Source: Lautropia sp.
GTDB taxonomy: Bacteria > Pseudomonadota > Gammaproteobacteria > Burkholderiales > Burkholderiaceae_E
DNA: 64,000 bases
Assembly (NCBI GenBank): GCA_030530775.1
Contig: JAUMUG010000010.1
Location: 1-64,000, forward strand
Direction of reading: 5' to 3'
Shown here piece by piece: positions 17,801 to 27,700 of the stretch; the first letter of the stretch is position 1, and the number at the start of each line of letters is the position of its first letter. The notes under the pieces were generated by a model. That model was not told the origin of the DNA. It saw only the letters and a list, made by a program, of their open reading frames with translations, and ran no database searches. A program made the position numbers and the translations under genes.

Positions 17801-18337
17801 TCAGTGCTCGATCAGGCCTGCATGAATGAAATCGTCGCGAATTTCTTCGGGTTCGGGCTTTTGGCGGCTATCGTAGCGCAGGGTCAGGTAGCCGGCCATG
17901 TCGGTGATGGCATCGCGTTTGGCGTCCTTGTCGGGGTCGTGGGTACTGTCGTCCAGCTCGATGAGTGCGATGACCTGGTATTCATCGTCGACGATGACGA
18001 AGTCGACCACTTTTTGCGCGAAACGGCCACGAATGGACAGAAAGCGTCCTGGGGGTACATGTTCTTCGTCGTCGAGATCGGGCTCGATCAGTGCGCCCAT
18101 CGACACTTGAACCAGAATCCGGAACTCCGGCAGGGCGTCTTCGAGACGATGACAGAATTCGGTTTCGTTGTCGGTCAATAGCGGCCGCGCCTTGACTCGC
18201 CATGGTTTTTCGCGGGTGGGTCTACCCAGCAGGAAGAAGCCGATGCCGAAGATCAGCAGGGCGCCGATCAGGTAGTAAAGGGTGTGTTCCGGCAGTTGCT
18301 GGCGGAGTACTGACAGGGGATCGGCCAAGATGGGCAT
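17801..18337 (-). CDS. Membrane-anchored DUF2726 protein
   Basis: About 178 residues from the ATG at 18337. One hydrophobic segment near residues 18-40 (LYYLIGALLIFGIGFFLLG) is followed by a cytoplasmic DUF2726 domain (LLTDNETEFCHRLEDALPEFRILVQVSMGALI ... VVDFVIVDDEYQVIALIELDDSTH ... RDAITDMAGY). That fold resembles restriction-like nucleases in having DxxI/ELDD-type acidic residues, but activity is not established. An upstream GTG at 18520 would give 239 residues; neither start has a good ribosome site. Function unknown. Confidence 0.75.
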   Translation of the reverse strand: MPILADPLSVLRQQLPEHTLYYLIGALLIFGIGFFLLGRPTREKPWRVKARPLLTDNETEFCHRLEDALPEFRILVQVSMGALIEPDLDDEEHVPPGRFLSIRGRFAQKVVDFVIVDDEYQVIALIELDDSTHDPDKDAKRDAITDMAGYLTLRYDSRQKPEPEEIRDDFIHAGLIEH

Positions 18338-18727
18338 CTTACAAAAGAAGAATGGAGGAAGATCCGGGCCAAGTTGCTGCTCACCGGCTGGAAAGCGGTG
18401 CAACGGCACGAATGTCGCATGACCGGGCTGGAATGGCAGCACCGCGGGCTCGTTCCGCTCCGGGGCCGGGACGTAGAGAACCCGTGGGTTGGAAATCAGC
18501 AGTATCCATATGTTTTGCACCCGCTTTTTTGTTCCGCCGCTTCCGGTGTGGTGCCGTAAACCGCCTGTCGCAGACAGGGACCGGTTGTCGCGTTTTTTCT
18601 CCTTCGTGATTTTTGCGACCCGGGCTCGGGGGAGAGCCGTTGGGGTCAGGGAGCTTTGCCGGCGAGCTGGTAAATGCTGCGGGTTCGACGAGCTTCCGTG
18701 GTTTTGATCGCCAGTGAGCCAATTGCA
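18338..18727. other. Intergenic stretch before the DUF2726 gene
   Basis: No convincing gene unless the DUF2726 protein starts at 18520. It contains an imperfect hairpin at 18559-18586 (AACCG + CCTGTC paired with GACAGG + CGGTT) between two minus-strand genes; no T-run follows on the minus strand, so it is at best a weak terminator. Confidence 0.5.
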
Positions 18728-19927
18728 TCAGCGCTCCGAGGCTGGCAGGAAAGCTTCGATCAGGCGGACCCAGATAGTGGCACCGATCGGCAACAGCGCA
18801 TCGTTGAAGTCGTAGCTGGGGTTGTGCAGCATGCAAGGGCCGGCATGGTGACCGTCCAGTCGATGTTCTCCATCGCCGTTGCCGAGAAAGAAATAGCAAC
18901 CGGGCTTTCGTTGCAGCATGAAGGCGAAGTCTTCTGCGCCCATGGTCGGTTCGACTGGATCGATGACCTTGTCGGCGCCCAGCACATCTGCCAGCACGCT
19001 GGCTGTAAAAGCGGTCTGTTCCGGATGATTGATGGTGGGCGGATAATTGCGATGGAAGTGGAAATCGGCTCGGGCCTCGAAGGCTGTACAGATATGCTCG
19101 GTGAGTGTCTTCATCCGCGATTCGATCGTGTCCAACACCTCGGTCGAGAAAGTGCGGACGGTGCCGCGAATGATCGCCGTATCGGGGATGATGTTGTTGG
19201 CGTCGCCGGCGTGGATTTCGGTGACGGAGAGGACTGCGGATTCGATCGGATTCTTGTTGCGGCTGATGACTGACTGGAACGCCTGAACCAGATGGGTGGC
19301 GGTCAACACCGGGTCTATACCGTTTTGTGGCAACGCTGCGTGTGCGCCCTTGCCATGGATGACGATCTCGAAGTCGTTGGATGAGCCCATCAGCGGGCCT
19401 GTCTTCAGGCCTGCGCAGCCCACGGGAATGCCGGGCCAATTATGCAGGCCGAAGACTGCATCGCAGGCAAAGCGTTCGAACAGCCCGTCTTCAATCATTT
19501 TTTGACCGCCGCTACCGCCTTCTTCGGCAGGTTGGAAGATCAGGTGAACCGTGCCGTCGAAATGGGGGTGCTCGCTGAGATAGCGTGCAGCCAGCAGCAG
19601 CGTGGTGGTGTGACCGTCATGGCCGCAAGCGTGCATACGTCCCGGATGCTGTGAGCGATGGGCAAAGGTGTTTTTTTCCTGAAGAGGCAAGGCATCCATG
19701 TCGGCTCGCAGACCGATGCTGCGCGGGCTGCTGCCGTGGCGCAGGGTGCCGACGATACCGGTGCCAGCCAGGCCAACGGTGACTTCATAGCCCCATGCCG
19801 TCAGGTGTTCGGCGATCAGGGTCGAGGTGCGGTGTTCTTCGTAGCCCAGCTCGGGGTGTGCGTGGATATCACGTCGAATGGCCTGAAACTCTGGAAAGAG
19901 CGCCTGTATGCCTTCGATGATCTGCAT
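18728..19927 (-). CDS. M20-family amidohydrolase, hippurate hydrolase type
   Basis: 399-residue zinc hydrolase of the M20D group, which deacylates N-acyl amino acids (hippurate, N-acetyl or indole-acetyl conjugates). Visible are HAHPELGYEE (22-31), GLRADMDALP, MHACGHDGHTTTLL with the metal-site cysteine and histidines, FQPAEEGGSGGQKMI with the catalytic and metal glutamates, and GAEDFAFM near the C-terminus. No signal peptide, so cytoplasmic. It stands alone. A perfect 10-bp hairpin lies 24 bases upstream of the start in its leader. Confidence 0.94.
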   Translation of the reverse strand: MQIIEGIQALFPEFQAIRRDIHAHPELGYEEHRTSTLIAEHLTAWGYEVTVGLAGTGIVGTLRHGSSPRSIGLRADMDALPLQEKNTFAHRSQHPGRMHACGHDGHTTTLLLAARYLSEHPHFDGTVHLIFQPAEEGGSGGQKMIEDGLFERFACDAVFGLHNWPGIPVGCAGLKTGPLMGSSNDFEIVIHGKGAHAALPQNGIDPVLTATHLVQAFQSVISRNKNPIESAVLSVTEIHAGDANNIIPDTAIIRGTVRTFSTEVLDTIESRMKTLTEHICTAFEARADFHFHRNYPPTINHPEQTAFTASVLADVLGADKVIDPVEPTMGAEDFAFMLQRKPGCYFFLGNGDGEHRLDGHHAGPCMLHNPSYDFNDALLPIGATIWVRLIEAFLPASER

Positions 19928-20399
19928 GATGGAAACCTTGGGAGTGGGGTGGGAGCCGCAGACATCGTGCGGCTCCCGACATTTGCTGGGCTCGGGACTC
20001 TTCGACCCGTTCGGGTACCGCCGGGGCTTTGTACCGGAACCTCAAGCTTAGCATTGGTGGGAGGAAAACTGACTGTACCGGCGTCCGGAATGTGCTTGCA
20101 GCAGACGATGTGGCGCCTCCTTCGCTTCGGTCTTCGCCGGGGGGCGGGGAGCATCTTTGCGCCCCGTACAGAGCTCCCGGGCTGATCCTGCACCGTGGGG
20201 AGCGCGTGTGGAAGTGGAATCCATGAGCGCCAGCTTTTCGGCTCGTTCGTATGTCGTGACCAGCCAACAGGCTGGGGCCGGTCGTGGTCCGGGAAACGTT
20301 TTGTACTGGAAATACTGTCATGATATCCATCCAGCACCGGATCGGCCGGCTGTGGCATGATGACGCCGCTGACAGCGATGCAATGTTGAGGAAACAGGC
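19928..20399. other. Intergenic region between divergent M20 hydrolase and acyl-CoA ligase genes
   Basis: No supported gene. It must hold both promoters. I see the leader hairpin at 19951-19977 and an AT-richer patch around 20300-20335 that could contain the ligase promoter, but no clear consensus pair. Confidence 0.5.
19951..19977 (-). repeat. 10-bp perfect hairpin in the M20 hydrolase leader
   Basis: GGGAGCCGCA, 7-base loop, TGCGGCTCCC. It ends 23 bases upstream of the minus-strand start codon and is far more stable than chance short hairpins. It has no T-run, so it is more likely an mRNA structure or a binding site than a terminator. Confidence 0.55.
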
Positions 20400-22133
20400 A
20401 TGCAGATGCCAGACGACAGCAGGAAGGAGACCGTCGACATGGGGCAGGGTGTGGATCGTTTGTGGTTGGGGCATTATCCCGATGGAGTTCCCGCTGAGAT
20501 CGATCCGGATCGACATCCTTCGTTGGCGCATTGGCTCGAAGCCTCGATGGAAAAGCATGCCGACCGCGCTGCGCTGACCTGCCTGGGCAAGACATTGTCG
20601 TATCGCGAACTGGAGCATTTGTCGCGGGCAATGGCGAGCTGGTTACAGTCGCTGTCGTTGACACCGGGTGCCAGGGTGGCCCTGATGATGCCCAACTGTC
20701 ACCCCTATGTGGTGTCCCTGTTCGGGGTGTTGCGCTCGGGACTGGTGGTGGTCAATGTCAATCCATTCTACACGCCATGGGAATTGCGGGGGCAGCTGAA
20801 GGATTCCGGTGCCGAGGTGATCATCGTCCTGGAGAACTTTGCTCATACGCTGGAACAGGTTTTGCCCGATACGGTGATTCGCCACGTGGTCGTGGTGTCG
20901 ATGGGGGATCTGCAGGGCTTGTTGAAAGGGGCATTCATCAAGCTGATGTTGCGTCATGTGCAGAAGAAAGTGCCCGCTTGGTACATTCCGGGCGCGCAGC
21001 GGTTTGTCGAAGTGCTGCGGCTGGGGGCTGCACACCGGTATAGGCTGCCGGATGTGGATGGTGGATGTTTGGCCTTTTTGCAATATACCGGAGGAACGAC
21101 CGGTGTCTCGAAGGGGGCAATGCTGACGCACCGCAGTGTGTTCGCGAACATTTTGCAGGATGAGGCGTGGTTTTACCCGGCCATACGCAACGCGTACCCA
21201 GCGACGATCGGTGATCGCTATGTGTTCGTGGGGGCTCTGCCGCTCTATCACGTCTATGCGCTGATGGTCAGCCTGCTGGTTTGCGTGCAGGTGGGTGGGC
21301 ATTTGATCCTGATCCCCGATCCACGGGATGTGAAGGCCCTCGTGAAAGCGCTGAATCCCTTCCGGGTGACGGTTTTCCCGGGTATCAGCACCTTGTACAA
21401 CATGCTGCTGGAGCATGCCAGTTTCCGGGGGTTGGATTTTTCGGGGTTGCGGATCACGGTGGGCGGCGGTATGGCGGTCCCTTCGACGGTGGCACGGCGC
21501 TGGCAGGAGGTGACAGGGTGTCCGGTCTGTGAGGGTTATGGGTTCACCGAAGCATCGCCGACAGTCAGTTGCAGTCCGACCGATACCCGGCGGCATGATG
21601 GCACCGTCGGGATGCCACTGCCGTCGACCGAGCTGAAGATCGTCGATGAGGATGGCCGGGAGGTGGCTCCGGGCGAGGTGGGGGAGGTGCTGGTGCGCGG
21701 CCCGCAGTTGATGGCGGGTTACTGGCGGCGGCCGGAAGAGACGGCTGCCTACATGACGGCCGATGGTTTCTTCCGGTCGGGCGATATGGGCGTGTTGGAC
21801 GAGCGTGGTTTTTTGCGGCTGGTCGATCGCAAGAAGGACATGATTCTGGTTTCGGGCTTCAAGGTGTACTGCAGTGAAGTCGAGGAGGTGGCGTGCAGCC
21901 ATGAAGGGGTACGCGAAGCGGCGGCAGTGGGGGTGCCGGACGAGCGCAGTGGTCAGTTCGTGAAGCTTTTTGTCGTGCGCAAGAACCCGGCACTGACAGC
22001 CGGAGTGTTGCTGGAATACTGTTCGATGCGCCTGACGAACTACAAGCGGCCGCGCAGTGTGACTTTCGTCGACGCGTTGCCGAAGAGTGACATCGGCAAG
22101 GTGTTGCGGCGCAAGTTGCAGGACATGGCTTGA
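20400..22133 (+). CDS. Long-chain acyl-CoA ligase (AMP-binding), FadD-like
   Basis: 577 residues. Activates fatty acids with ATP and CoA for beta-oxidation or lipid synthesis, at the inner face of the membrane. The ATP/AMP signature is YTGGTTGVSKGAMLTH (about 222-237); later motifs are EGYGFTEASPTVS, the adenylate-binding FRSGDMGVLDERGFLRLVDRKKDMILVSGFKVY, and the C-terminal catalytic lysine in PKSDIGKVLRR. TGAGGA lies 7 bases before the ATG. The length and motif spellings match FadD-type ligases; chain-length preference is inferred. Confidence 0.92.
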   Translation: MQMPDDSRKETVDMGQGVDRLWLGHYPDGVPAEIDPDRHPSLAHWLEASMEKHADRAALTCLGKTLSYRELEHLSRAMASWLQSLSLTPGARVALMMPNCHPYVVSLFGVLRSGLVVVNVNPFYTPWELRGQLKDSGAEVIIVLENFAHTLEQVLPDTVIRHVVVVSMGDLQGLLKGAFIKLMLRHVQKKVPAWYIPGAQRFVEVLRLGAAHRYRLPDVDGGCLAFLQYTGGTTGVSKGAMLTHRSVFANILQDEAWFYPAIRNAYPATIGDRYVFVGALPLYHVYALMVSLLVCVQVGGHLILIPDPRDVKALVKALNPFRVTVFPGISTLYNMLLEHASFRGLDFSGLRITVGGGMAVPSTVARRWQEVTGCPVCEGYGFTEASPTVSCSPTDTRRHDGTVGMPLPSTELKIVDEDGREVAPGEVGEVLVRGPQLMAGYWRRPEETAAYMTADGFFRSGDMGVLDERGFLRLVDRKKDMILVSGFKVYCSEVEEVACSHEGVREAAAVGVPDERSGQFVKLFVVRKNPALTAGVLLEYCSMRLTNYKRPRSVTFVDALPKSDIGKVLRRKLQDMA

Positions 22134-22236
22134 ACCGTATTTCAGCTTGCCGTCAACGAGATCCGGCAGGGGGGCGGGTCGTCAAGGACGGTTGTGGGTG
22201 GATGCGGCCTGGTGGTGGGGCAGGCTCGGCAGAAAT

Positions 22237-22291
22237 GGCAGGGATATAGAAAAAGCCAGCACGATCGGCTGGCCTTTTCTATATCCCTGCC
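22237..22291. terminator. Long inverted repeat containing a bidirectional terminator
   Basis: Two 24-base arms with one mismatch flank a 7-base loop. The core (AAAAA, GCCAGC, loop, GCTGGC, C, TTTT) is a classic two-way intrinsic terminator between the convergent ligase and OmpA-like genes. Unusually the pairing continues 13 bp past the A/T tracts (GGCAGGGATATAG and its complement). Confidence 0.8.
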
Positions 22292-22387
22292 AACAGGCGG
22301 GCCACGGTATGGGGGTCAGGAGCCGGAGCGCTTCTCGCCCCCATCCGACAGTTCCGGCAGACGGGCAGAGGAGATGCTGCACATGCT

Positions 22388-23119
22388 TCAGTCGATCAGG
22401 CGCAGTTCGACTCGACGGGCTTCGGCATTGCTGCCCGTGCCGGTGGTTCGTTCGGGTTTGCGCATGATGATGCGGTCCTGCTCGATGCCCTGGGCGAGCA
22501 ACGCGTTTCGGACGGCGAAGGCTCTCCGACGGGCCAGCTGTTCGTTGAAGGCGGCGTTACCGGTGGGATCATGGTAGCCCGCCACCAGAACACGACGGGC
22601 GGGTGAGGCTTTCAGTGCATCGATCACGCCAGCGATTTCTGCACCGGTATCGGTGGGCAGCAGAGCCGAGGCCGAAGCAAAGTGAACGACGGCGGATAGC
22701 TCGCCACTTTGTACGGCATCGAAGACGACGAATTCATCTGCTTCCACGGCGGCTGCGTCATGTCCGGTAGCGGCTCGTTCGGCCGTATCTGCTGCGACCT
22801 CCTCCGTGACTGCTTTTTCGGCAGCGGTCTTTTCGGCCTGTGCTGCCTGCTCGGGTTCTGCCTGAATTTTGGCTTCGACGCTTGCTGCGGCTGCGGCAGC
22901 CAGAGCAGCGGCGGCAGCTGCATCGGTACCTTGAGCCGAGTCGGTGCCGGTGGCTGACTGCTGGGTGGCAAGCAGCGCAGTCGGGTCTGTGCCAGGCCGT
23001 TCACCGTTCTCTCCGGTTCCCTTCAACACCCAGATGATGAGGATGGTCAGCAGGGCTGCCACGGTAGTAAAAACAACCCAGAGACCTGCGCGAGTCGTAT
23101 CGTCGTCGTGTTGATTCAT
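22388..23119 (-). CDS. OmpA-family peptidoglycan-binding protein, membrane anchored
   Basis: 243 residues. An N-terminal transmembrane segment (about 12-33: GLWVVFTTVAALLTILIIWVLKG) leads into a low-complexity alanine/glutamate-rich linker (about 45-130) and a C-terminal OmpA-like domain (about 140-243: VVHFASASALLPTDTGAEIAGVIDALKA, VAGYHDPTGNAAFNEQLARRRAFAVRNALLAQGI). Such proteins tether the inner membrane to the cell wall. There is no outer-membrane barrel. The canonical TDxxG motif is changed to HDPTG. Convergent with the ligase gene, with a bidirectional terminator between them. Confidence 0.88.
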   Translation of the reverse strand: MNQHDDDTTRAGLWVVFTTVAALLTILIIWVLKGTGENGERPGTDPTALLATQQSATGTDSAQGTDAAAAAALAAAAAASVEAKIQAEPEQAAQAEKTAAEKAVTEEVAADTAERAATGHDAAAVEADEFVVFDAVQSGELSAVVHFASASALLPTDTGAEIAGVIDALKASPARRVLVAGYHDPTGNAAFNEQLARRRAFAVRNALLAQGIEQDRIIMRKPERTTGTGSNAEARRVELRLID

Positions 23120-23237
23120 GGTGGATGGTTTCCTCTTTCGAAGCCGGGTGGTGTCGTTTTTGGTTGCTGCCTATTTTAGCCCGCATTTCCTGCGCCCCCG
23201 TGCCTCCGTGTGTCGATGGGTTTGGTTCCTCGAGAGC

Positions 23238-23266
23238 AAAAAAAACCCCCGGTTTCCAACCGGGGG
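23238..23266 (-). terminator. Intrinsic terminator of the porin gene
   Basis: Perfect 9-bp stem CCCCCGGTT/AACCGGGGG with a 3-base loop, followed on the minus strand by eight T. It lies 64 bases past the porin stop. On the plus strand it is followed by TTTT, so it may also work that way. Confidence 0.92.
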
Positions 23267-23329
23267 TTTTGTCGGGCCATCGACTGACGTCGGTGGCCGG
23301 GCCGGGGTCTCCGGGTCGACGGGAGTCGA

Positions 23330-24334
23330 TCAGAAGAAGTGGCGCAGACCCAGAGCGACGCGGCGAGGTTTGTTGTCGTCGCCACCAGCCACTTGCTCTT
23401 TGCCGATACCAACGGCACCGTACACGAAGGTACGCTTGCTGAGGCCGTGCGAGTAGGTCAGGCCAACACCGTCGACGTTGTTGTTGTCGCCTTCCGGATC
23501 GTTACGCGAATAGGTGGCGTAGACCGTACCAGCGTCGGTCACTTTGAAGCTGACGCCAGCGTAGGCGCCCTTGGTCTTCGTGGAAGAGCCGGAGACCGGT
23601 TTCAGTTCGTTCTGGATATAACCCAGACCGGCGCCGAAGCGGCCCAGATCCAAGCCCAGCGAAGCAGCCATCTGCCGGGTGTCCTTCACGTTGTTGATGT
23701 CGGCACCGTCGATGGTCTGATAACCGAGACCGAGGGAGACTGCACCCCACTTACCCAGAGCAGCGATGCCGAGGACGTCGTTCTGCTTGTGGAAATCACC
23801 ACCGACGCTCGATTCCGCTTCACCGGCGGCATAGGCTGCAACCAGCGTCAGGCCAGCCATCTCGGGGCTGGTGTAGCTGATGGAATTGTTCACGCGGTCG
23901 GCGTAGTCGGCCAGACCGTCGCTGGAGTAGTACCAGCTTTGACCGGTGACATCACCCACTTGCACGGCAGCGTGCACGGGGGTGTACTGACGGCCCAGGC
24001 GGACAGTACCGAAGCCACCACCCAGACCAACCCACGACTGGCCTTGCCAGAAGGTGTTGGTGGCTTGCAGGCCGGTGTCGGCACGACCACGGTATTCCAG
24101 GTTGAACAGGGCTTTCAGACCGTTGCCCAAGTCTTCCGAACCAACGATAGCGAAACGGGAACCGCCCCAGATGCCGTCGGACACTTTCAGGTCGGCCTTG
24201 GTGCCACCGTTGGCATCTTTGTTCAGGCTTTCCAGAGCGACGTCGACGCTACCAGTCAGCTGAACACTGGTTTGAGCTTGGGCGAACGCGGGCAGGGCTG
24301 CCGCAACGGCCAGCGCAACAAGCGATTTTTTCAT
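23330..24334 (-). CDS. Outer-membrane porin, Burkholderia/Neisseria type
   Basis: 334-residue trimeric general porin (Gram-neg porin family 4). A clear signal peptide MKKSLVALAVAAALPAFAQA is cleaved before QTSVQLTGSVDVALE. Beta strands alternate through the chain (GSRFAIVGSEDLGNGLKALFNLEYR; RLGRQYTPVHAAVQVGD, which belongs to the loop-3 constriction region), and the protein ends in an aromatic residue (LRHFF) as outer-membrane barrels require. AGGAGA precedes the ATG. It allows diffusion of small hydrophilic solutes. Monocistronic with its own terminator; probably strongly expressed. Confidence 0.96.
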   Translation of the reverse strand: MKKSLVALAVAAALPAFAQAQTSVQLTGSVDVALESLNKDANGGTKADLKVSDGIWGGSRFAIVGSEDLGNGLKALFNLEYRGRADTGLQATNTFWQGQSWVGLGGGFGTVRLGRQYTPVHAAVQVGDVTGQSWYYSSDGLADYADRVNNSISYTSPEMAGLTLVAAYAAGEAESSVGGDFHKQNDVLGIAALGKWGAVSLGLGYQTIDGADINNVKDTRQMAASLGLDLGRFGAGLGYIQNELKPVSGSSTKTKGAYAGVSFKVTDAGTVYATYSRNDPEGDNNNVDGVGLTYSHGLSKRTFVYGAVGIGKEQVAGGDDNKPRRVALGLRHFF

Positions 24335-25113
24335 TGGTCAATCTCCTAAGTTTCTGGACTCGATCGGTTACGACCGTTGCTTGGCGCGTTACCGAAATCG
24401 AAACTCCCAGAGCCCGTGCTCAATGGGAAGTTGAAACTATTGTCCCTAAATTCGGGGAGGGATCAAAGAATCCGGCTGAAGTGGGTGGCGAAAACGACGC
24501 GATCGTTGTGTTTTTGAGACATGGTTTTCCTGGACGGTGCTGCCATGGACATGAGCGGCGTTGGTTTCGGCCGAGGTTGCCTGGGGCCCTGGATGGGGTG
24601 AAATGCCTTCGTGTGCGCCGAGGACGGCGTACCGGGAGGCGGGGTAGCTCGGCGTTGATCGGTGTTGATCGGTGTGTCGCTGTCGGAGGCGTGACAGCAT
24701 GCCAGTCTATATTGATTCGCGTTTTCGATTGGCAAGACTTGGTTTCAGCTGTTGCGAGTCTGTCCCTGTCCCGCTTCCAAGGAGATCGGTCCAGGACCCG
24801 GGAGGGTCGGTCATTGATCATCGAATGACCCCAACGGCGATGGGCCCCAGGTTGCCGGGCTCGGGGTTTTCCCTGCCTGGGTGTTGAAGCTTTGCAAAAG
24901 GCAAACAAGTGTCGGCCCCGACGAGGGGCGAGATAGGCACAATAGCGCAGCTTTTTTGTGGATGCTTTTGGGGCCGTGATGCAGGTCGGTGTGTGGTCGT
25001 GCAATGGGAGGGGGCCGAAGGAAGGCAGCCTGGCTGCGGGACGAAAGGGGCGACGTGCGGGGCGGGGCAGCATCGGACGTGCAGCCGTTTCCGCCCACGT
25101 GTCGGCGCCGCGA
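24335..25113. other. Long gene-free region upstream of the porin gene
   Basis: No supported coding sequence on either strand over 779 bases. It should hold the porin promoter and leader. I see only a perfect tandem duplication of GTTGATCGGT at 24654-24673. A small RNA here is possible but I cannot identify one. Confidence 0.5.
24654..24673. repeat. 10-bp tandem repeat, two copies
   Basis: GTTGATCGGT occurs twice head to tail upstream of the porin gene. The period is one helical turn, compatible with a protein-binding site, but two copies may be chance. Confidence 0.4.
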
Positions 25114-25545
25114 TCAGGTGTTCAGATCGTCGATGATTTCCCAGGTGATATTGATCTGTGCGGTGTGGGCCAGCATGGCGGTCGCCGAGCAGTATTTGTC
25201 ATGGGAGAGCTTGATCGCGCGTTCGACGTGGTTGGGTTTCAGGTCGCGGCCGCGGACGATGAAGTGGAAATCGATGCGGGTGAAGACCTTGGGGTCGGTT
25301 TCGGCGCGTTGGCTGTCGATCTGGACTTCGCAACCTCGAATGTCATGACGTCCCTTGCGCAGGATGAGCACGACGTCGTAGGCGGTGCAGCCGCCGGCGC
25401 CGGCCAGCAGCAGCTCCATCGGTCGGGGTGCCAGGTTTTCACCGCCGCCTTCGGGGGCGCCGTCCATGCCGATCAGGTGGCCGCTGCCGGTGTCGGCGAT
25501 GAAGCGCATGGTGCCCGGACCCATCCATCGGATATTGGTTTTCAT
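25114..25545 (-). CDS. OsmC/Ohr-family peroxiredoxin-like protein
   Basis: 143 residues from the ATG at 25545, which gives the normal MKTNIRWMG start; an in-frame start 14 codons earlier is less likely. The redox-active cysteines are visible in LLLAGAGGCTAYDVVLIL and in HDKYCSATAML. OsmC-family proteins reduce organic hydroperoxides using lipoyl or thiol reductants in the cytoplasm; this one is nearer the YhfA/OsmC-like branch than Ohr. It is divergent from the lactate permease gene. Confidence 0.9.
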   Translation of the reverse strand: MKTNIRWMGPGTMRFIADTGSGHLIGMDGAPEGGGENLAPRPMELLLAGAGGCTAYDVVLILRKGRHDIRGCEVQIDSQRAETDPKVFTRIDFHFIVRGRDLKPNHVERAIKLSHDKYCSATAMLAHTAQINITWEIIDDLNT

Positions 25546-25696
25546 GGTGCAGAAGTGTGATTTGGAGCCGTGTCCCGATGTGCGCAAGGCAGAACACCGG
25601 CCACGGGTCGATTGTGTTCCTTGTGTGGCCAGCGCCCGAGGTCACGGCAGGTTCATCGGGTTGAGTGATCGATTAGTTTAATTTGGAGGCAGTTAT

Positions 25697-27460
25697 ATGG
25701 GGGTCATGCATACGTTCCTGGCAACGTTACCGATTCTGACGGTATTTCTGTTGCTGGTGGTGCTGCGCCGTTCGGTGCTGGTTTCGATGGGTACCGCCTA
25801 TCTGGTGACCGGGCTGTTGGCGCTGTTTGTTTGGAAGGCCGATTTCAATGTGCTGGCGGCGGCTTCGGTCAATGGGGTCATCGTCGCGCTGACCGTGCTC
25901 TACATCATCTTCGGCGCCATCCTGCTGTTGAACACGCTGAAGGCAAGTGGAGCGATCAAATCGATTCGGCAGGGCTTCATGGATATTTCGCCTGACCGTC
26001 GGGTACAGGTGATCATCGTGGCCTGGCTGTTCGGTTCGCTGGTCGAGGGGGCGTCGGGTTTCGGCACACCATCGGCCGTCGGTGCGCCGCTGCTGCTGGC
26101 GCTGGGCTTTCCGGCTATGGCCTGCGTGATGGCAGTTCTGGTCATTCAATCGACGCCGGTGTCCTTCGGTGCCGTCGGTACCCCGATGCTACTCGGGGTC
26201 ATGTCCGGCATCAGCAAGGGGGATGTGGTCGAGGCGATCCAGCCGATGACGGTGGATCAGTATCTGCTGCAGATCGTCGGCAATGTCGGTTTGCTGCATG
26301 CGCTGGTGGGCTTCCTGATTCCGCTGGTCTTGTGCGGTATGCTGACCCGGTTCTTTGGTGAGAAGCGTTCGTTCGTCGAAGGCCTGAGGGCATGGCCCTT
26401 TGCCATTTTCGCTGGGCTGGCCTTCACGGTACCTTATTATCTGGTGGCCACCTTCCTTGGGCCCGAGTTCCCGTCGCTGGTGGGGGGCTTCATCGGTCTA
26501 TTGATCGTGGTGCCGGTGGCCAAGCGTGGCTGGTTCGTTCCGCGCGAGACTTTCGACTTTCCCGAGCGCTCCCGCTGGGATTCGCACTGGACCGGTTCGA
26601 TCGTGGATGACCACTCTGACGACTCCAATCCCTTGTTTTCGGTGTTTCGTGCCTTCTCGCCTTACGTGCTGGTGATCGTGCTGCTGATCCTGACACGTTC
26701 GGTGGCTTCGCTGAAGGCATTTCTGACCAGCGATGCGCTGACGATCACGCTGCCGAATCTGTTTGGCACCTCGATCAGCAGCAAGGTGCAGTTTGCTTAC
26801 TCGCCTGGCACGATTCTGATCTTGGTTTCGATCGGTTGCATCGTGCTCTTCGGCATGAGCTTGCGTGCCTTCATTCGGGGTTGGGCGCGCTCGGGGAACA
26901 CGATGGTGGCAGCTGCTCCCGCGCTGCTGCTGGCCGTGCCGATGGTGCAGATGTTCATCAACTCGGGTTCGGCCGACATGAGTGCGCCGGGCGCATTGGC
27001 CGCCATGCCAACAGTGTTGGCGCAGAGTGCGGCAAACTGGTTCAGCGGTTTCTGGCCGAATGTGTCGCCGTGGGTGGGGGCGCTGGGGGCCTTCATTGCC
27101 GGTTCCAATACGATCAGCAACATGATGTTCGCTTACTTCCAGTTCTCGACGGCCACGCAGATCGGGCTGGGTCCGGATGCAGCGGGGATCGTGGTGGCCC
27201 TGCAGGCCATTGGCGGCGCTGCGGGTAACATGATTGCCGTGCACAATGTGGTGGCCGCGGCTGCCGTGGTCGGGCTGATCAACCGTGAAGGCGAAGTGAT
27301 CCGCAAGACGATGATACTGATGGCGTTTTACGTCGTTCAGGCGGGGCTGATCGGTCAGGCGCTGATCAGTGGTGCCATGAACTGGTGGATTGCGGCGGTG
27401 GCCTGGGCGGCGATCTTCTTGACGCTGATGGTCGTGACCGGTGGCCGCGACAAGGCCTGA
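25697..27460 (+). CDS. lldP: L-lactate permease
   Basis: 587-residue inner-membrane symporter with about 13 hydrophobic segments. LctP-family marks include [25 protein letters not shown] (about 112-136) and [26 protein letters not shown] near 475. It imports L-lactate (and often D-lactate or glycolate) with protons. GGAGG precedes the ATG. No lactate dehydrogenase gene is adjacent, so it is a stand-alone transporter here. The symbol is by family; substrate range is inferred. Confidence 0.9.
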   Translation: MGVMHTFLATLPILTVFLLLVVLRRSVLVSMGTAYLVTGLLALFVWKADFNVLAAASVNGVIVALTVLYIIFGAILLLNTLKASGAIKSIRQGFMDISPDRRVQVIIVAWLFGSLVEGASGFGTPSAVGAPLLLALGFPAMACVMAVLVIQSTPVSFGAVGTPMLLGVMSGISKGDVVEAIQPMTVDQYLLQIVGNVGLLHALVGFLIPLVLCGMLTRFFGEKRSFVEGLRAWPFAIFAGLAFTVPYYLVATFLGPEFPSLVGGFIGLLIVVPVAKRGWFVPRETFDFPERSRWDSHWTGSIVDDHSDDSNPLFSVFRAFSPYVLVIVLLILTRSVASLKAFLTSDALTITLPNLFGTSISSKVQFAYSPGTILILVSIGCIVLFGMSLRAFIRGWARSGNTMVAAAPALLLAVPMVQMFINSGSADMSAPGALAAMPTVLAQSAANWFSGFWPNVSPWVGALGAFIAGSNTISNMMFAYFQFSTATQIGLGPDAAGIVVALQAIGGAAGNMIAVHNVVAAAAVVGLINREGEVIRKTMILMAFYVVQAGLIGQALISGAMNWWIAAVAWAAIFLTLMVVTGGRDKA

Positions 27461-27550
27461 TCGCGGTTGAAAGAGGTCGGTAACCCGGGTTTCGGTCCAA
27501 TCCCGGGCGCCAGGAGCGACCGGACGCTGTCGTGGGACGGCGTCCGGTTT

Positions 27551-27580
27551 TTGACTAAAGCTTTTTGGTCCAGCTATAAT
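27551..27580 (+). promoter_or_regulatory. Sigma-70 promoter of rplM-rpsI
   Basis: TTGACT, 18-base spacer, TATAAT: a near-consensus pair. Transcription would start near 27587 and give a leader of about 180 bases before rplM. Confidence 0.85.
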
Positions 27581-27700
27581 CAGAGGCTTTCCGAATCGAA
27601 GTTCATTGCCGGGCGCGCTTGGTCGAGGTTTTTCGTGCCTCGTTCACCCCGGTTTGCGGAGTCATCGATAGCGTTTCCTGGGGGTTGCAGTCTGCCAGGG

